DNA of 64,000 nt from Nocardiopsis prasina DSM 43845 (GCF_000341265.1 NZ_ANAE01000143.1:17728-81727); one strand, 5' to 3'. Shown: positions 34,712-43,237, numbered from the stretch's first letter. Made by a program: numbers and translations. Notes: generated by a model not told the origin, from the sequence alone.

Positions 34712-35260
34712 CGTTCCGGGCGCCGTGGGTCCGTGTCCGGTTCGGGACCGGGGGTCCTGTCGCCCTCGGGGGTCGTTGTGGGATCCTTGCCCGGGAGTGG
34801 CCCGCGCCGTCCGGTGTGGGTTCTTCGCGAAACGCGCGAGCGCGCCCGGGACACACCCGGCCGGCCTGCCGTGTCCGGGAGAGGGGAGGGGTCCCGAAAT
34901 CACCGGGAAGTTCCCCTACGGGTACGTGAGTCCGACCCCGCGAACACGGGTTTAGGCGGAACCCAAACCCGGGGTTATGGGGCGGATCGCCGCTGGTAGT
35001 ACGTGCCAGGCCAGCACCCCAAGCGCTACAGTTCGTGCACAGCGGCGGGCCATCGTAGTCCGAGACACCGTGTTGTCCGCGTCCATCGGTGCCCGCCCCT
35101 CGGCGGAACCAGCCTCCGCGATCCGGGCCGTGCCCCCACACGACTCCCCCTCCGCCGACCCAGACACAGGCCCCGACGCGACCATGAGCGCACCGGTGTG
35201 CCGTACCCCGACCAGGAGTGACCCCCGCGGGTGAGCGGGCGTGCCGAGCCTAGAGGATCA
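34712..35260. other. Intergenic region upstream of the SpoIIE-type phosphatase gene
   Basis: About 550 bases with no credible gene. It contains an inverted repeat CGGGTTT/AAACCCG (34947-34953 with 34965-34971), an operator-sized element. Promoters for the phosphatase gene are expected here. Open frames crossing the region are Arg/Gly/Pro-rich and show no normal protein look. Confidence 0.5.
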
Positions 35261-36364
35261 ATGAACCCCACACCGACCGCCAGGACCACCCGACTGCTGC
35301 GATCCACCGTGCAGCGCATCGTCGCGGTGCTCCGGCGCAAGGTGCTCTTCCGCTATCGTCTCGTACTCATCACCCTGGTCGCCATCGCCGTGGGCATCGG
35401 GGTCGGCGCCGTGTGGGGTCCCACCGGCTGGTTCCCGCCCAGCTCCACCATCCTCACCGTCCTCGCGGGCGGGCTGTTGCTCAAGCGCAAGAGCCTCGCC
35501 TTCCTGCTCGGTGTGGTCGTCGCCGTGCTGCTGTTCGTGGCCTTCATGCTCGACTTCGGCCAGGTCGGCCCCGGCCTGGTGGTCACCATCGGAGTCACCG
35601 GGGTCCTGTCCTACCTGCTGTCCGGTGTACGCGAACGCCTCGGCGTCCAGGGCCTGAGCGGCGAGATGATGCTGCTGGACCTGCGCGACCGGCTGCGCGA
35701 CCAGGGCAAGCTCCCCCCGGTCCCCGCGGGCTGGGGGCGCACCGCCGTCCTGCGCCAGGCGGGCGGCTCCTCGTTCGGCGGCGACTTCGTCGTCTCCATC
35801 CGCCGCGAACACCGGCTCGACATCGCGGTCGTCGACGTCTCCGGCAAGGGCGTGGACGCCGGGACCCGGGCCCTGATGCTCTCGGGCGCCTTCAGCGGCC
35901 TCATAGGAGCCGTCCCCGCCAGCGACTTCCTCGCCCACTGCAACGACTACCTCATGCGCAACAGCGGCGGCGAGGGCTTCGTGACCGCCGTCCACCTGAG
36001 CGTGGACACCGAGACCGGCGAGTACCAGGTCGCCTCGGCCGGGCACCCGCCCGCCCTGCACTTCGACGGCGGCGGCGGGGTGTGGAGCACCACCGAGGCC
36101 AAGGGCGTGGTGCTGGGCGTCATCCCCGAGATGACCTACACCTCAGTCCAGGGCAAGCTGCGGCCCGGCGACGCCATCATGCTGTGCACCGACGGCCTCA
36201 TCGAGACGCCCGGCGAGGACCTCGACGCCGGTATCGACCGTCTCCTCGGAGCCGCCGAATCGCTGGTCACCCAGGGGTTCGCCACCGGCGCCAGCGAGGT
36301 CGTGGACACCCTCAGCAAGGACAAGAACGACGACTGCGCGCTCGTGGTCCTCTGGAGAACCTGA
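35261..36364 (+). CDS. Membrane PP2C-type serine phosphatase (SpoIIE family)
   Basis: 367 residues from ATG 35261 with AGAGGAT upstream. Residues about 30-130 hold about four membrane helices (LVLITLVAIAVGIGVGAVWG, FLLGVVVAVLLFVAFML). From about 165 the SpoIIE domain: FGGDFVVSI, DIAVVDVSGKGVDAGTRALM, SAGHPPALHFDG, DAIMLCTDGLIE and NDDCALVVLW; the metal-binding Asp residues of the D-x-S-G-K-G, TDG and DD motifs are present. Such phosphatases act on anti-sigma antagonist proteins. No partner kinase gene is adjacent. Confidence 0.92.
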   Translation: MNPTPTARTTRLLRSTVQRIVAVLRRKVLFRYRLVLITLVAIAVGIGVGAVWGPTGWFPPSSTILTVLAGGLLLKRKSLAFLLGVVVAVLLFVAFMLDFGQVGPGLVVTIGVTGVLSYLLSGVRERLGVQGLSGEMMLLDLRDRLRDQGKLPPVPAGWGRTAVLRQAGGSSFGGDFVVSIRREHRLDIAVVDVSGKGVDAGTRALMLSGAFSGLIGAVPASDFLAHCNDYLMRNSGGEGFVTAVHLSVDTETGEYQVASAGHPPALHFDGGGGVWSTTEAKGVVLGVIPEMTYTSVQGKLRPGDAIMLCTDGLIETPGEDLDAGIDRLLGAAESLVTQGFATGASEVVDTLSKDKNDDCALVVLWRT

Positions 36365-36636
36365 CCCCCGGCCGCCTCGGCACCGGCAGGGGGTGAGTCG
36401 CCCCAGCCGTTCCTGGCGGTAGGGTCGACATGTTCCCCGACCCCGGTACGAGGTCTTCGTACCCGTTCACGGACCACCGTGCCCGCCCCTCTCCGCCCCC
36501 TGGGCGCCGACGCCCGCACGGACCAGCACACCAGTGACCAGGGGCCGGACCGGGTCCCCAGGACCCGGACCTACCGGATTTTCGCGGCCCCGCGGGCGTG
36601 CCCGCCGGGCGATGGAGACGCAAGGGGGTGCTTCGC

Positions 36637-37977
36637 ATGGACGGCGAGCGCGCTGAAGAACTCACGGACCTGGTCGAGATCAACGACCTGACCGGGATCA
36701 GGCTCTGGTTGGCCGAACACAGGCCCCACGAGATCGCGGACGAACTGGCCCGCATGTCCAGCGGCGAGGCGATCATCCCCTTCCGCCTCCTGGACAAGGA
36801 CCGTGAGCTGGAGGTCTTCGAGGAGCTGGATCCCGGCCAGCAGCAGGCCATCCTCCTCGGCCTGCGCGGCACCGACTTCCACGACATCCTGGAGGAGATG
36901 GACCCGGACGACCGGGCCCGCCTCATCGGGGAGGCCCCGGCCAAGATCGCCACCCGGGCGCTGGCCGGGCTGAGCCCCGCCGAACGCAAGATGACCGCCG
37001 CGCTCCTGGGCTACCCCGAGGACTCGGTCGGCCGGTACATGACGCCGGAGACCGTCATCCTGCACCGGGACCTCACCGTGGGCCGCGCTCTGGAGGTGGT
37101 GCGCGCCAAAGGAGCCGACGCCGAGACCATCTACACCCTCCCGGTGGTCAGCGACGGCCGTCGGCTGCTCGGCACCATCACCCTGAGCGACCTCGTGGTC
37201 AGCGACGACGACCGCGTCCTCAAGGACCTGGTCGACGTCCTCGCGCCCCGGGTGGGCGTGAGCGAACCGGTCGAGGACGCCGCCCGACTCATCCAGGAGG
37301 CCAACCTGGTCTCCCTCCCGGTGGTGGACTCCGAGGACCGCTTCGTCGGTCTGTTCACCTTCGACGACGCCCTCGAGGTCATCGAGGCGGCCGACTCCGA
37401 GGACATGGCCCGTCAGTCCGGTGCCAGCCCGATCGACGACCACTACGTGTCCGTCGGGGTGCTGCGCCTGGTCGGCGCGCGTTCGGTGTGGCTGATGCTG
37501 CTCATCGTCGCGGCGACCCTGACCGTCAACGTCATGCAGGTCTACGAGGCCACCCTGGAGGAGGTCACGGCGCTGGCGATGTTCGTCCCGATGCTCATCG
37601 GCACCGGCGGGAACGTGGGCGCGCAGTCGGCCACGGCGATTGTGCGCGCCCTCGCGGTCGGTGAGGTTCGGGTACGCGACCTCCCCTCGGTGATCTGGAA
37701 GGAGAGCCGGGTCGGTCTGCTCCTGGGCGTCATGCTCGCGGGGATCGCCCTGGTCATCGGGTCGGTGCTGGTCGGCTTCGACATCGCCGTGGTGGTCGCC
37801 CTCTCGGTGATCGCCATCTGCACCTGGGCGGCGATCATCGGCTCCGCGATGCCCCTGCTCGCCCGCAAGGTGGGGGTGGACCCCGCCGTGGTCTCCTCAC
37901 CCATGGTCGCGACGCTCGTGGACGCCACCGGTCTGCTCATCTACTTCTCGGTGGCGCGCATGGTGCTGGGGTTGTGA
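36637..37977 (+). CDS. mgtE: MgtE-type magnesium transporter
   Basis: 446 residues from ATG 36637, with AAGGGGG eight bases upstream (GTG 36628 is a less likely start). Order of parts: N domain (helical, with repeated EELDP, EEMDPDDRA), a CBS pair from about 130 to 255 (GRYMTPETVILHRDLTV, LPVVDSEDRFVGLFTFDDAL), then five membrane helices with MFVPMLIGTGGNVGAQS, the ion-path motif. The CBS pair senses Mg and gates the channel. I looked for an M-box riboswitch upstream and found none; a 7-bp hairpin at 36445-36463 is the only structure. Confidence 0.95.
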   Translation: MDGERAEELTDLVEINDLTGIRLWLAEHRPHEIADELARMSSGEAIIPFRLLDKDRELEVFEELDPGQQQAILLGLRGTDFHDILEEMDPDDRARLIGEAPAKIATRALAGLSPAERKMTAALLGYPEDSVGRYMTPETVILHRDLTVGRALEVVRAKGADAETIYTLPVVSDGRRLLGTITLSDLVVSDDDRVLKDLVDVLAPRVGVSEPVEDAARLIQEANLVSLPVVDSEDRFVGLFTFDDALEVIEAADSEDMARQSGASPIDDHYVSVGVLRLVGARSVWLMLLIVAATLTVNVMQVYEATLEEVTALAMFVPMLIGTGGNVGAQSATAIVRALAVGEVRVRDLPSVIWKESRVGLLLGVMLAGIALVIGSVLVGFDIAVVVALSVIAICTWAAIIGSAMPLLARKVGVDPAVVSSPMVATLVDATGLLIYFSVARMVLGL

Positions 37978-38055
37978 CCCGAGGCTGACGTTTCGCTTGA
38001 AGTGGGTGGAAACGGGTATCGCACCAACAGGCAGGACGCGTCTGAGGGGGATTCG

Positions 38056-38268
38056 ATGTCCGATACCGGAGATACGTTCAACCGGCTCAAGAAGGCCGTC
38101 AACGACCACGCCGACAAGGCCGAGGGGGTCGTCGGCAAGGTGGCCGACGCCGCCAAGAAGGCGACCGGCGGGTCTCACGACGACAAGATCGACAAGGGGG
38201 CCGGGGCCGCCACCGACTATCTGCGCAAGCGCGCGCAGGAGAACAAGAAGGACAAGGGGCAGGAGTAG
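38056..38268 (+). CDS. MT0933/Rv0909-like antitoxin family protein
   Basis: 70 residues from ATG 38056, with GAGGGGG upstream. The pattern NDHADKAEGVVGKVADAAKK then TGGSHDDKIDKGAG matches the short Lys/Asp-rich helical antitoxin family typified by Rv0909 (the usual core is TGGKyadKIDKG). The usual partner toxin (Rv0910-like) would be expected next door, but the following gene is an M23-like protein, so this copy is an orphan. Solo members may have other roles, for example stress proteins. Confidence 0.72.
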   Translation: MSDTGDTFNRLKKAVNDHADKAEGVVGKVADAAKKATGGSHDDKIDKGAGAATDYLRKRAQENKKDKGQE

Positions 38269-38323
38269 ACGCGGGGGTTCGGGCCCGTGGAACGGAACGG
38301 ATGGGGCTGGCCCACAATGGGGC

Positions 38324-39190
38324 ATGGCCTCATCCGTTCCTCGTCCCGTGCCCGTCCTCCTCGCCCGGCTGCGCATGCCCCTCATGTGGGTGGCGATGGC
38401 CGCGCTCCTGGCCGGCTACCTCGGTCTGTCCTGGTGGGTCGGCGGGACGCTGCTGGGGGTGGCGCTCGCGGTGCACCTGCGACTGGGCACTCCGAGGTGC
38501 GCGCCGCGCGTACTGGCCCCGCCGGTGCGGGGCCGCTGGATGCCGCTGACGAGCCCCGAGGACCACGTCCCCAGCCAGGGCACGCACGCCTACGGGCAGA
38601 CGTACGCGCTGGGTCTGGTCGCCGAGGACGGTACCCGCCCGGACATCGGCTGGCGGCCGCTCAGCCGCCCGCCGGAGGACTTCCCGGCCTACGGAGCCCC
38701 CGTGTACGCACCCGCTGCGGGAACCGTGGTCCGGGTGAACGACCGCCAGCGCGACCACCGCAGCCGCAACTCCTGGCCGTGGCTGTTCGGCACCGTCGTG
38801 GAGAACACCCTCCGCGAACTGCGCGGACCCTCGGGGCTGATCGGCAACCACGTGGTCATCGACGTCGGCGGCGCCCACGTGCTCCTCGGACACCTGCGCA
38901 GGGGTTCCGTCACGGTGGCCCCGGGAGACACCGTGGTGCTCGGCCAACGCGTCGCCGCGTGCGGGAGTTCCGGCGCCTGCACCGAACCCCAGGTCCGGGT
39001 GCAGCTCATGGACCTGGCCCACCCGCTGTTCGCCGCGGGCCTGCCCATGGTCTGGGGGAGGGGCTGGAAGGCCGGTGACCCGGAGAACGAGGGGCTTCCC
39101 GAAACCTGGCGGCCGGTGGAGGTGGTCGGAACCGACCACGTCAGTGCTGGTCAGGGCGGTGTCCCGGAGGAATATCCTGAACTGAGGTAA
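38324..39190 (+). CDS. M23-like protein with lost metal ligands (probable pseudo-peptidase)
   Basis: 288 residues from ATG 38324. Two N-terminal membrane helices (PLMWVAMAALLAGYLGLSWW, GTLLGVALAVHL) are followed by an M23-type beta domain: GTHAYGQTYALGLV, FPAYGAPVYAPAAGTVVRV, GNHVVIDVGGAHVLLGHLRR and TEPQVRVQLMD. In active relatives the last motif has HxH (for example TEPHVHFQLMD from memory of the subfamily); here both His are replaced (Gln and Arg). The Asp expected in the YAID-like segment is Gly. Zinc binding is therefore unlikely, so it may be a regulator or binding protein of the wall. An iron box overlaps its stop codon and serves the next gene. Confidence 0.82.
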   Translation: MASSVPRPVPVLLARLRMPLMWVAMAALLAGYLGLSWWVGGTLLGVALAVHLRLGTPRCAPRVLAPPVRGRWMPLTSPEDHVPSQGTHAYGQTYALGLVAEDGTRPDIGWRPLSRPPEDFPAYGAPVYAPAAGTVVRVNDRQRDHRSRNSWPWLFGTVVENTLRELRGPSGLIGNHVVIDVGGAHVLLGHLRRGSVTVAPGDTVVLGQRVAACGSSGACTEPQVRVQLMDLAHPLFAAGLPMVWGRGWKAGDPENEGLPETWRPVEVVGTDHVSAGQGGVPEEYPELR

Positions 39191-39201
39191 GGCAAGCCTC
39201 A
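39183..39201 (+). promoter_or_regulatory. Iron box (DtxR/IdeR/DmdR-type operator)
   Basis: TGAGGTAAGGCAAGCCTCA is close to the consensus TTAGGTTAGGCTAACCTAA (14 of 19 exact, two more fit the A/T-degenerate positions) and is itself palindromic at the ends (TGAGG/CCTCA). It covers the stop codon of the M23-like gene and ends just before the ribosome site of the ferredoxin-like gene; a TATCCT -10 candidate lies at 39174-39179. Iron-loaded regulator bound here would block the promoter. Confidence 0.72.
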
Positions 39202-39213
39202 TGAGGGGGTGTG

Positions 39214-39729
39214 GTGAGCGCGATCGACGGTACGCCCTGCAAGCTCACGGTCTGTCGGGGCTGCTGCTGCGGCACACGCAAGAAGGTGCCCGGGGTCGAC
39301 CACAAGGCGCAGCTCGCCCGTCTCAGCGCCATCGACGACCACGCCGCCCGCCGCGTCCCGGTCCGCACCAGCAAGTGCCTGGGCATCTGCTTCCAGGCCA
39401 ACGTCGTCGTGGTCCAGCCCTCCCGTCAGGGCCGTGCTGCCGGAGGGAACCCCGTCTGGCTGGGCCGGATGACCGAGGACCGTCTCCTGGAAGCGCTCGA
39501 CGACTGGATCTTCGACGGCGGTCCGGGTATCGCCCCGCTCCCCGTCCTGTTGGAGGAGCACGTGACCTCCAAGGACGCCAAGAAGCCGAAGAAGCCCAAG
39601 AAGTCGAAGAAGAAGTCGGAGCAGCTCGGGGGCACCGAGCCCGGCAAGAAGGACAAGAAGAGCAAGAAGGACAAGAAGCGGGCCAAGAAGGCCGAAAAGA
39701 AAAAGAAGGAGAAGGCTGGGAGGGCGTGA
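39214..39729 (+). CDS. (2Fe-2S) ferredoxin-like protein with Lys-rich tail, iron-regulated
   Basis: 171 residues from GTG 39214, AGGGGG four bases upstream; a GTG three bases earlier is too close to the site. The first 110 residues form a thioredoxin-like ferredoxin fold: Cys in CKLTVCRGCCCG, then TSKCLGICFQANVVVVQP and PVWLGRMTEDRLLEAL. The last 55 residues are about half Lys (KKPKKPKKSKKKSEQ and similar), coded by repeated AAG, and are probably disordered and able to bind nucleic acid or anionic surface. The iron box just upstream predicts expression when iron is low. The redox partner is unknown. Confidence 0.85.
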   Translation: MSAIDGTPCKLTVCRGCCCGTRKKVPGVDHKAQLARLSAIDDHAARRVPVRTSKCLGICFQANVVVVQPSRQGRAAGGNPVWLGRMTEDRLLEALDDWIFDGGPGIAPLPVLLEEHVTSKDAKKPKKPKKSKKKSEQLGGTEPGKKDKKSKKDKKRAKKAEKKKKEKAGRA

Positions 39730-39775
39730 GGGGGCGACCCCGCCGAGCACTCCGACGGAGCCGCCCCCGAACCCG

Positions 39776-41638
39776 CTACCCCGACTGGGACGCGAACTGG
39801 GTGCGGTACAGGGCCGTGTACAGCCCGCCCGCCTCCAACAGCTCCTCGTGCGTGCCGCGTTCCAGGACGCGCCCGTCCTCCAGCACCAGGATCTGGTCCG
39901 CCTCGCGGACCGTGGCCAGCCGGTGCGCGATCACGAGTGAGGTCCGGCCCTCCAGCGCCACCGACAGCGCCTCCTGCACCGCCGCCTCGGACTCGGAGTC
40001 CAGGTGCGCGGTGGCCTCGTCCAGGACCACCACGGACGGCGCCTTCAACAGCAGCCGCGCGATCGCCAGGCGCTGCTTCTCCCCGCCCGAGAGGCGGTAG
40101 CCGCGGTCACCGACCATCGTGTCCAGGCCGTTGGGCAGCTGGTCCAGGAGAGCCCCGAGCCGCGCCATCCGCAGCGCCTCCTCCAGCTCCGCGTCGGTCG
40201 CCTCCGGCCGCGCGTAACGCAGGTTGGCGCCCACGGTGTCGTGGAAGAGCTGCGCGTCCTGCGTCACCACGCCCACCGCCTCCCGGAGGGAGTCACTGGT
40301 GGTCCCACGGAGGTCCAGGCCCCCGATCCGCACCGCTCCCTCCCTCGGGTCGTACAGCCGTGAGACCAGGTGGGTGAGGGTGGACTTGCCCGCCCCGGAC
40401 GGCCCCACCAGGGCCACCATCTGACCCGGCTCGGCGCGGAAGGACACCTCGCTCAGCACCTGGGTGTCGTCGGCGGCCTCGGCCTGCGGGGTCAGCTCCA
40501 GGGACGCCACCGACGTCTCGGAGGCGCCCGGGTAGCGGAAGGACACCCGGTCGAACTCCACGCTCAACGGCCCGGCGGGCAGCGGCCTCGCGTCCGGGCT
40601 CTCCTTGATCTGCGGCTCCAGGTCCAGCACCTCGAAGACGCGGTCGAAGGAGACCAGGGCCGTCATGATCTCCACGTGCACGTTGGACAGCGTGGTGATC
40701 GGCCCGTAGAGCCTGGCCAGCAGGGTGGTCAGCGCCACCAGGGTGCCCACCTCGAAGGCACCGTCCACCGCGAGCACACCGCCCACGCCGTAGACCATCG
40801 CCATGGCCAGCGCCGTGATGGTGGCCAGCATGGTGAACAGCAGACCGCCGATCACCGACTGGCGCACCCCGAGGTCACGCACGCGGGCGGCTCGGTCGGA
40901 GAAGGTGCGGGACTCCTCGTCGGGCCTGCCGTAGAGCTTGACCAGCATGGCCCCGCCCACATTGAACCGCTCGGTCATCAGCGAGCTCATCGCGGCGTTG
41001 TTGTCCATCGCGTCGCGGGAGATGTTCGCGAGCCTGCGCCCCAGCAGCTTCGCCGGGACGATGAATAGCGGTACCAGGACCAGCGCCAGCAGCGTCACCT
41101 GCCACGAAAGGGCCAGCATGGTGATGAGTACCGCCACCACGCTGATCAGGTTGGAGACCACCGACTGGAGGACCGAGGTGATGGCGCGCTGCGCGCCGAC
41201 CACGTCCGTGTTCAGCCGACTGATCAGCGACCCGGTCTGAGTGCGGGTGAAGAAGGCGATCGGCATCCGCTGCACGTGGGAGAACACCTGGGTGCGCAGC
41301 AGGTAGATGACGCCCTCACCGATCCTGGAGGACAACCACCGTCCGGTCAGGGTGATGACGCCCTCCACGAGCGCCAGAACGGCCGCCGCGACGGCCAGCC
41401 AGACCACCACCGAGGTGTTCCCCGGGATGATGCCCTGGTCGATGATGGCTCGTAGGAGCAGCGGGTTGGCCACGACCACGGCCGCGCCCACCGCGGTCAC
41501 CGCGAGGAAGAACAGGATCTGCCGCCAGTGCGGTGTCGCGTAGGACAGCACACGTCTGGTGAGCCCCGGGGGCAGTTCCTGCCCCCGCGCGCTTCCGTCG
41601 TTGACCAGTGCCCTGTAGGAGGGCCTCCCTGACATCAT
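39776..41638 (-). CDS. ABC transporter, fused permease-ATPase (multidrug exporter type)
   Basis: 620 residues from ATG (complement of 41636-41638; the next codon is also ATG). A six-helix exporter domain (about 30-330) precedes the ATPase: Walker A GPSGAGKST, Q-loop VTQDAQLFHDTV, signature LSGGEKQR, Walker B VVVLDEATAHLD and H-loop IAHRLATV. Some 40 residues of insert (SLELTPQAEAADDTQ) lie before the Walker A. It should work as a homodimer or with an unseen half. Substrate unknown. It is convergent with the ferredoxin-like gene. Confidence 0.93.
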   Translation of the reverse strand: MMSGRPSYRALVNDGSARGQELPPGLTRRVLSYATPHWRQILFFLAVTAVGAAVVVANPLLLRAIIDQGIIPGNTSVVVWLAVAAAVLALVEGVITLTGRWLSSRIGEGVIYLLRTQVFSHVQRMPIAFFTRTQTGSLISRLNTDVVGAQRAITSVLQSVVSNLISVVAVLITMLALSWQVTLLALVLVPLFIVPAKLLGRRLANISRDAMDNNAAMSSLMTERFNVGGAMLVKLYGRPDEESRTFSDRAARVRDLGVRQSVIGGLLFTMLATITALAMAMVYGVGGVLAVDGAFEVGTLVALTTLLARLYGPITTLSNVHVEIMTALVSFDRVFEVLDLEPQIKESPDARPLPAGPLSVEFDRVSFRYPGASETSVASLELTPQAEAADDTQVLSEVSFRAEPGQMVALVGPSGAGKSTLTHLVSRLYDPREGAVRIGGLDLRGTTSDSLREAVGVVTQDAQLFHDTVGANLRYARPEATDAELEEALRMARLGALLDQLPNGLDTMVGDRGYRLSGGEKQRLAIARLLLKAPSVVVLDEATAHLDSESEAAVQEALSVALEGRTSLVIAHRLATVREADQILVLEDGRVLERGTHEELLEAGGLYTALYRTQFASQSG

Positions 41639-41752
41639 CCGCAGCCTCGATTCCGTTCACCACGTCGCCATCCAAGCCTCAACACCGGAGGGAGGGCGCT
41701 GCTTCCCTGGTCCGGTGTGGGATCGCCGGGGACGTCGGTGGGAACAGGGGCC

Positions 41753-42256
41753 TCAGAGGGACGAGGCGAGTCGGCCGAGTGCCGCGGTGGTGGAGCGGCC
41801 GGGCGTGAACGGCAGTTCCCAGGTCTGGGCGCCCAGGGCGTCGGCGCCCCGGATCTTGGCCTGCGTGTAGCGGTCCCCGGCGGTGAAGGCCAGCGCGGCG
41901 GGGGAGAGGGGCCGGAGCAGTTCCGCGTAGGCCGCCCAGTCGGCGACCGAGGGCGGGCCCTCGATCACGAAGGACCCGGCCACACAGCCCAGGGCGGCGA
42001 TGGTCTCGGACCGTTCCGCGTCGGGGTTGACCGGGCGTCCAGGACCCTTCCAGGCCCGGACGCGCTCGTCGGACTCGATCCCCACGACGAGGGGGAGGCC
42101 GCGGGCGGCGATGGACTGGAGGAAGCGCACGTGCCCGACGTGCAGGACGTCGAAGACCCCGGTCACCACGACCGGTCGCTCCAGCGGTTCCGGTCGCTGG
42201 AACCACAGCAGGCGCAGCGGCGTCGCCTGCTCGCCTGTGCCGTCCGTGTCCGTCAT
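41753..42256 (-). CDS. Adenylyl/cytidylyltransferase-like nucleotidyltransferase
   Basis: 167 residues from ATG (complement of 42254-42256), GGGGG six bases upstream; the longer upstream frame is not coding-like. VTGVFDVLHVGHVRFLQSI holds the HxGH nucleotide-binding motif of the RfaE/TagD class. The rest, VVGIESDERVRAWKGPGRPVN and ERSETIAAL, fits. It joins a phosphosugar or small alcohol phosphate to CMP/AMP; which one is unknown. Confidence 0.88.
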   Translation of the reverse strand: MTDTDGTGEQATPLRLLWFQRPEPLERPVVVTGVFDVLHVGHVRFLQSIAARGLPLVVGIESDERVRAWKGPGRPVNPDAERSETIAALGCVAGSFVIEGPPSVADWAAYAELLRPLSPAALAFTAGDRYTQAKIRGADALGAQTWELPFTPGRSTTAALGRLASSL

Positions 42257-42471
42257 CTGGCCCCCGTTCCACCGAACCCGAGTGGCGCCCGTTCCAGGTC
42301 GTGCCGACGGGTCCGCCCGAAAGGTCAACGTACCCGCTTGAGGCCGGTATTCCGCTTCGTGGCGAGGTGAAACCGAACAGTGTTCTGTGGGTGTGGGCCA
42401 CGTCACCGGGAACCGTGGCCGTCGGGGGTGAGTCCCATCACGGGAATCGAGGACGAGAGGAAGAGGTGTCC

Positions 42472-42765
42472 ATGTCGTGGACGGTGCTGATCGAGGAGAT
42501 TCGGGGGAGCGGTGAACGCCAACGCTGGGGGCTGGTTCCGTCGGTGCTCGGTGGCCAGCGCAACGCCAGCTTCGACGACCGGGAGGAAGCCAGGGCGGAG
42601 GCCCTTCGCCTGACAGCGGCGCATGTTCCTGGCCACCCGTGGTCGGAGCGGGACCGTCAAGCCTACCGGGTCTCTCCCGACGAGTACGTCGTGAACGTGG
42701 ACGGTGCCACGACCGAGTTCCACTTCCGCGTCACCGTGGCCGAGCGGATCGTTCCCGGAGGCTAG
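42472..42765 (+). CDS. Small protein of unknown function
   Basis: 97 residues from ATG 42472, with GAGGAAGAGG about six bases upstream. MSWTVLIEEIRGSGERQRWG, then a helix DREEARAEALRLTAAHVPGH and a strand-rich end EYVVNVDGATTEFHFRVTVAE. It has normal protein composition and looks like an alpha/beta fold. No family recognised. Divergent from the nucleotidyltransferase gene. Confidence 0.65.
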   Translation: MSWTVLIEEIRGSGERQRWGLVPSVLGGQRNASFDDREEARAEALRLTAAHVPGHPWSERDRQAYRVSPDEYVVNVDGATTEFHFRVTVAERIVPGG

Positions 42766-42809
42766 GGGAGCGGTCCGGAACCCCTGGGCCGCCGACTCTT
42801 CCGGGTTCG

Positions 42810-42971
42810 GTGGTGCGGGGGTCTCGGGGGGCGTCCCCCGGGTGGAACGGCGAAACGAGCTGGTGCGGATGGGCACACGGCTCGCTTCGAGTGGTGCGGG
42901 GGTTTCGGGGGGCGTCCCCCGGGTGGAACGGCGAAACGAGCTGGTGCCGACAGGCACACAGCTCGCTTCGA
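42810..42971. repeat. Two tandem 81-bp repeats beside the tRNA-Gly 3' end
   Basis: Units 42810-42890 and 42891-42971 differ at about five of 81 positions. Each starts GTGGTGCGGGGG and contains GGGGG-GCGT-CCCCC, then AGCTGGTGC...GCAC...GCT. The third unit boundary would fall at 42972, where the tRNA-Gly 3' end reads GTGGAGCGGGCG, very like the unit start. In the second stem the copies keep pairing (GTGC/GCAC in one, GTGCC/GGCAC in the other), so a folded RNA or terminator role is likely. Confidence 0.85.
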
Positions 42972-42972
42972 G

Positions 42973-43046
42973 TGGAGCGGGCGACGAGAATCGAACTCGC
43001 ATGACCAGCTTGGAAGGCTGGGGTTCTACCATTGAACTACGCCCGC
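42973..43046 (-). tRNA. tRNA-Gly (anticodon TCC)
   Basis: Minus strand. Acceptor GCGGGCG pairs with CGCCCGC; the D-arm has GTTCAATGGTAGAAC; anticodon loop CTTCCAA in a CCAGC/GCTGG stem; T-loop GTTCGATTC. The 3' CCA is encoded (complement of 42973-42975). It lies against the 81-bp tandem repeats. Confidence 0.97.
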
Positions 43047-43162
43047 GTGGCATCGGAGCCCCTGAGTTTCCTCTAGACTCGTGGAGCCGATGGAGACAAG
43101 AGTACAGTCTCTGGGGCGTTGGTCGCACACCCGTTTTCGGGTCGTGTGTCCGCGCCGGGTGA

Positions 43163-43237
43163 CGGGGTGTAGCGCAGCTTGGTTAGCGCGCATGCTTTGG
43201 GAGCATGAGGCCGCGGGTTCGAATCCCGCCACCCCGA
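43163..43237 (+). tRNA. tRNA-Pro (anticodon TGG)
   Basis: Acceptor CGGGGTG pairs with CACCCCG; D-arm GCGCAGCTTGGTTAGCGC; anticodon loop TTTGGGA in a GCATGC-type stem; T-loop GTTCGAATC. CCA is not encoded. A TAGACT -10-like hexamer lies at 43074-43079. Confidence 0.97.

Noticed and set aside
34688..35221. Open frames before the SpoIIE-type gene
   Set aside because: Composition is Arg/Gly/Pro-rich, no ribosome sites and no protein-like pattern.
36365..36636. Possible M-box magnesium riboswitch before mgtE
   Set aside because: The conserved M-box core strings are absent; only one short hairpin is visible.
42810..42971. CRISPR array
   Set aside because: There are only two 81-bp head-to-tail units with no spacers and no cas genes; this is a tandem duplication.
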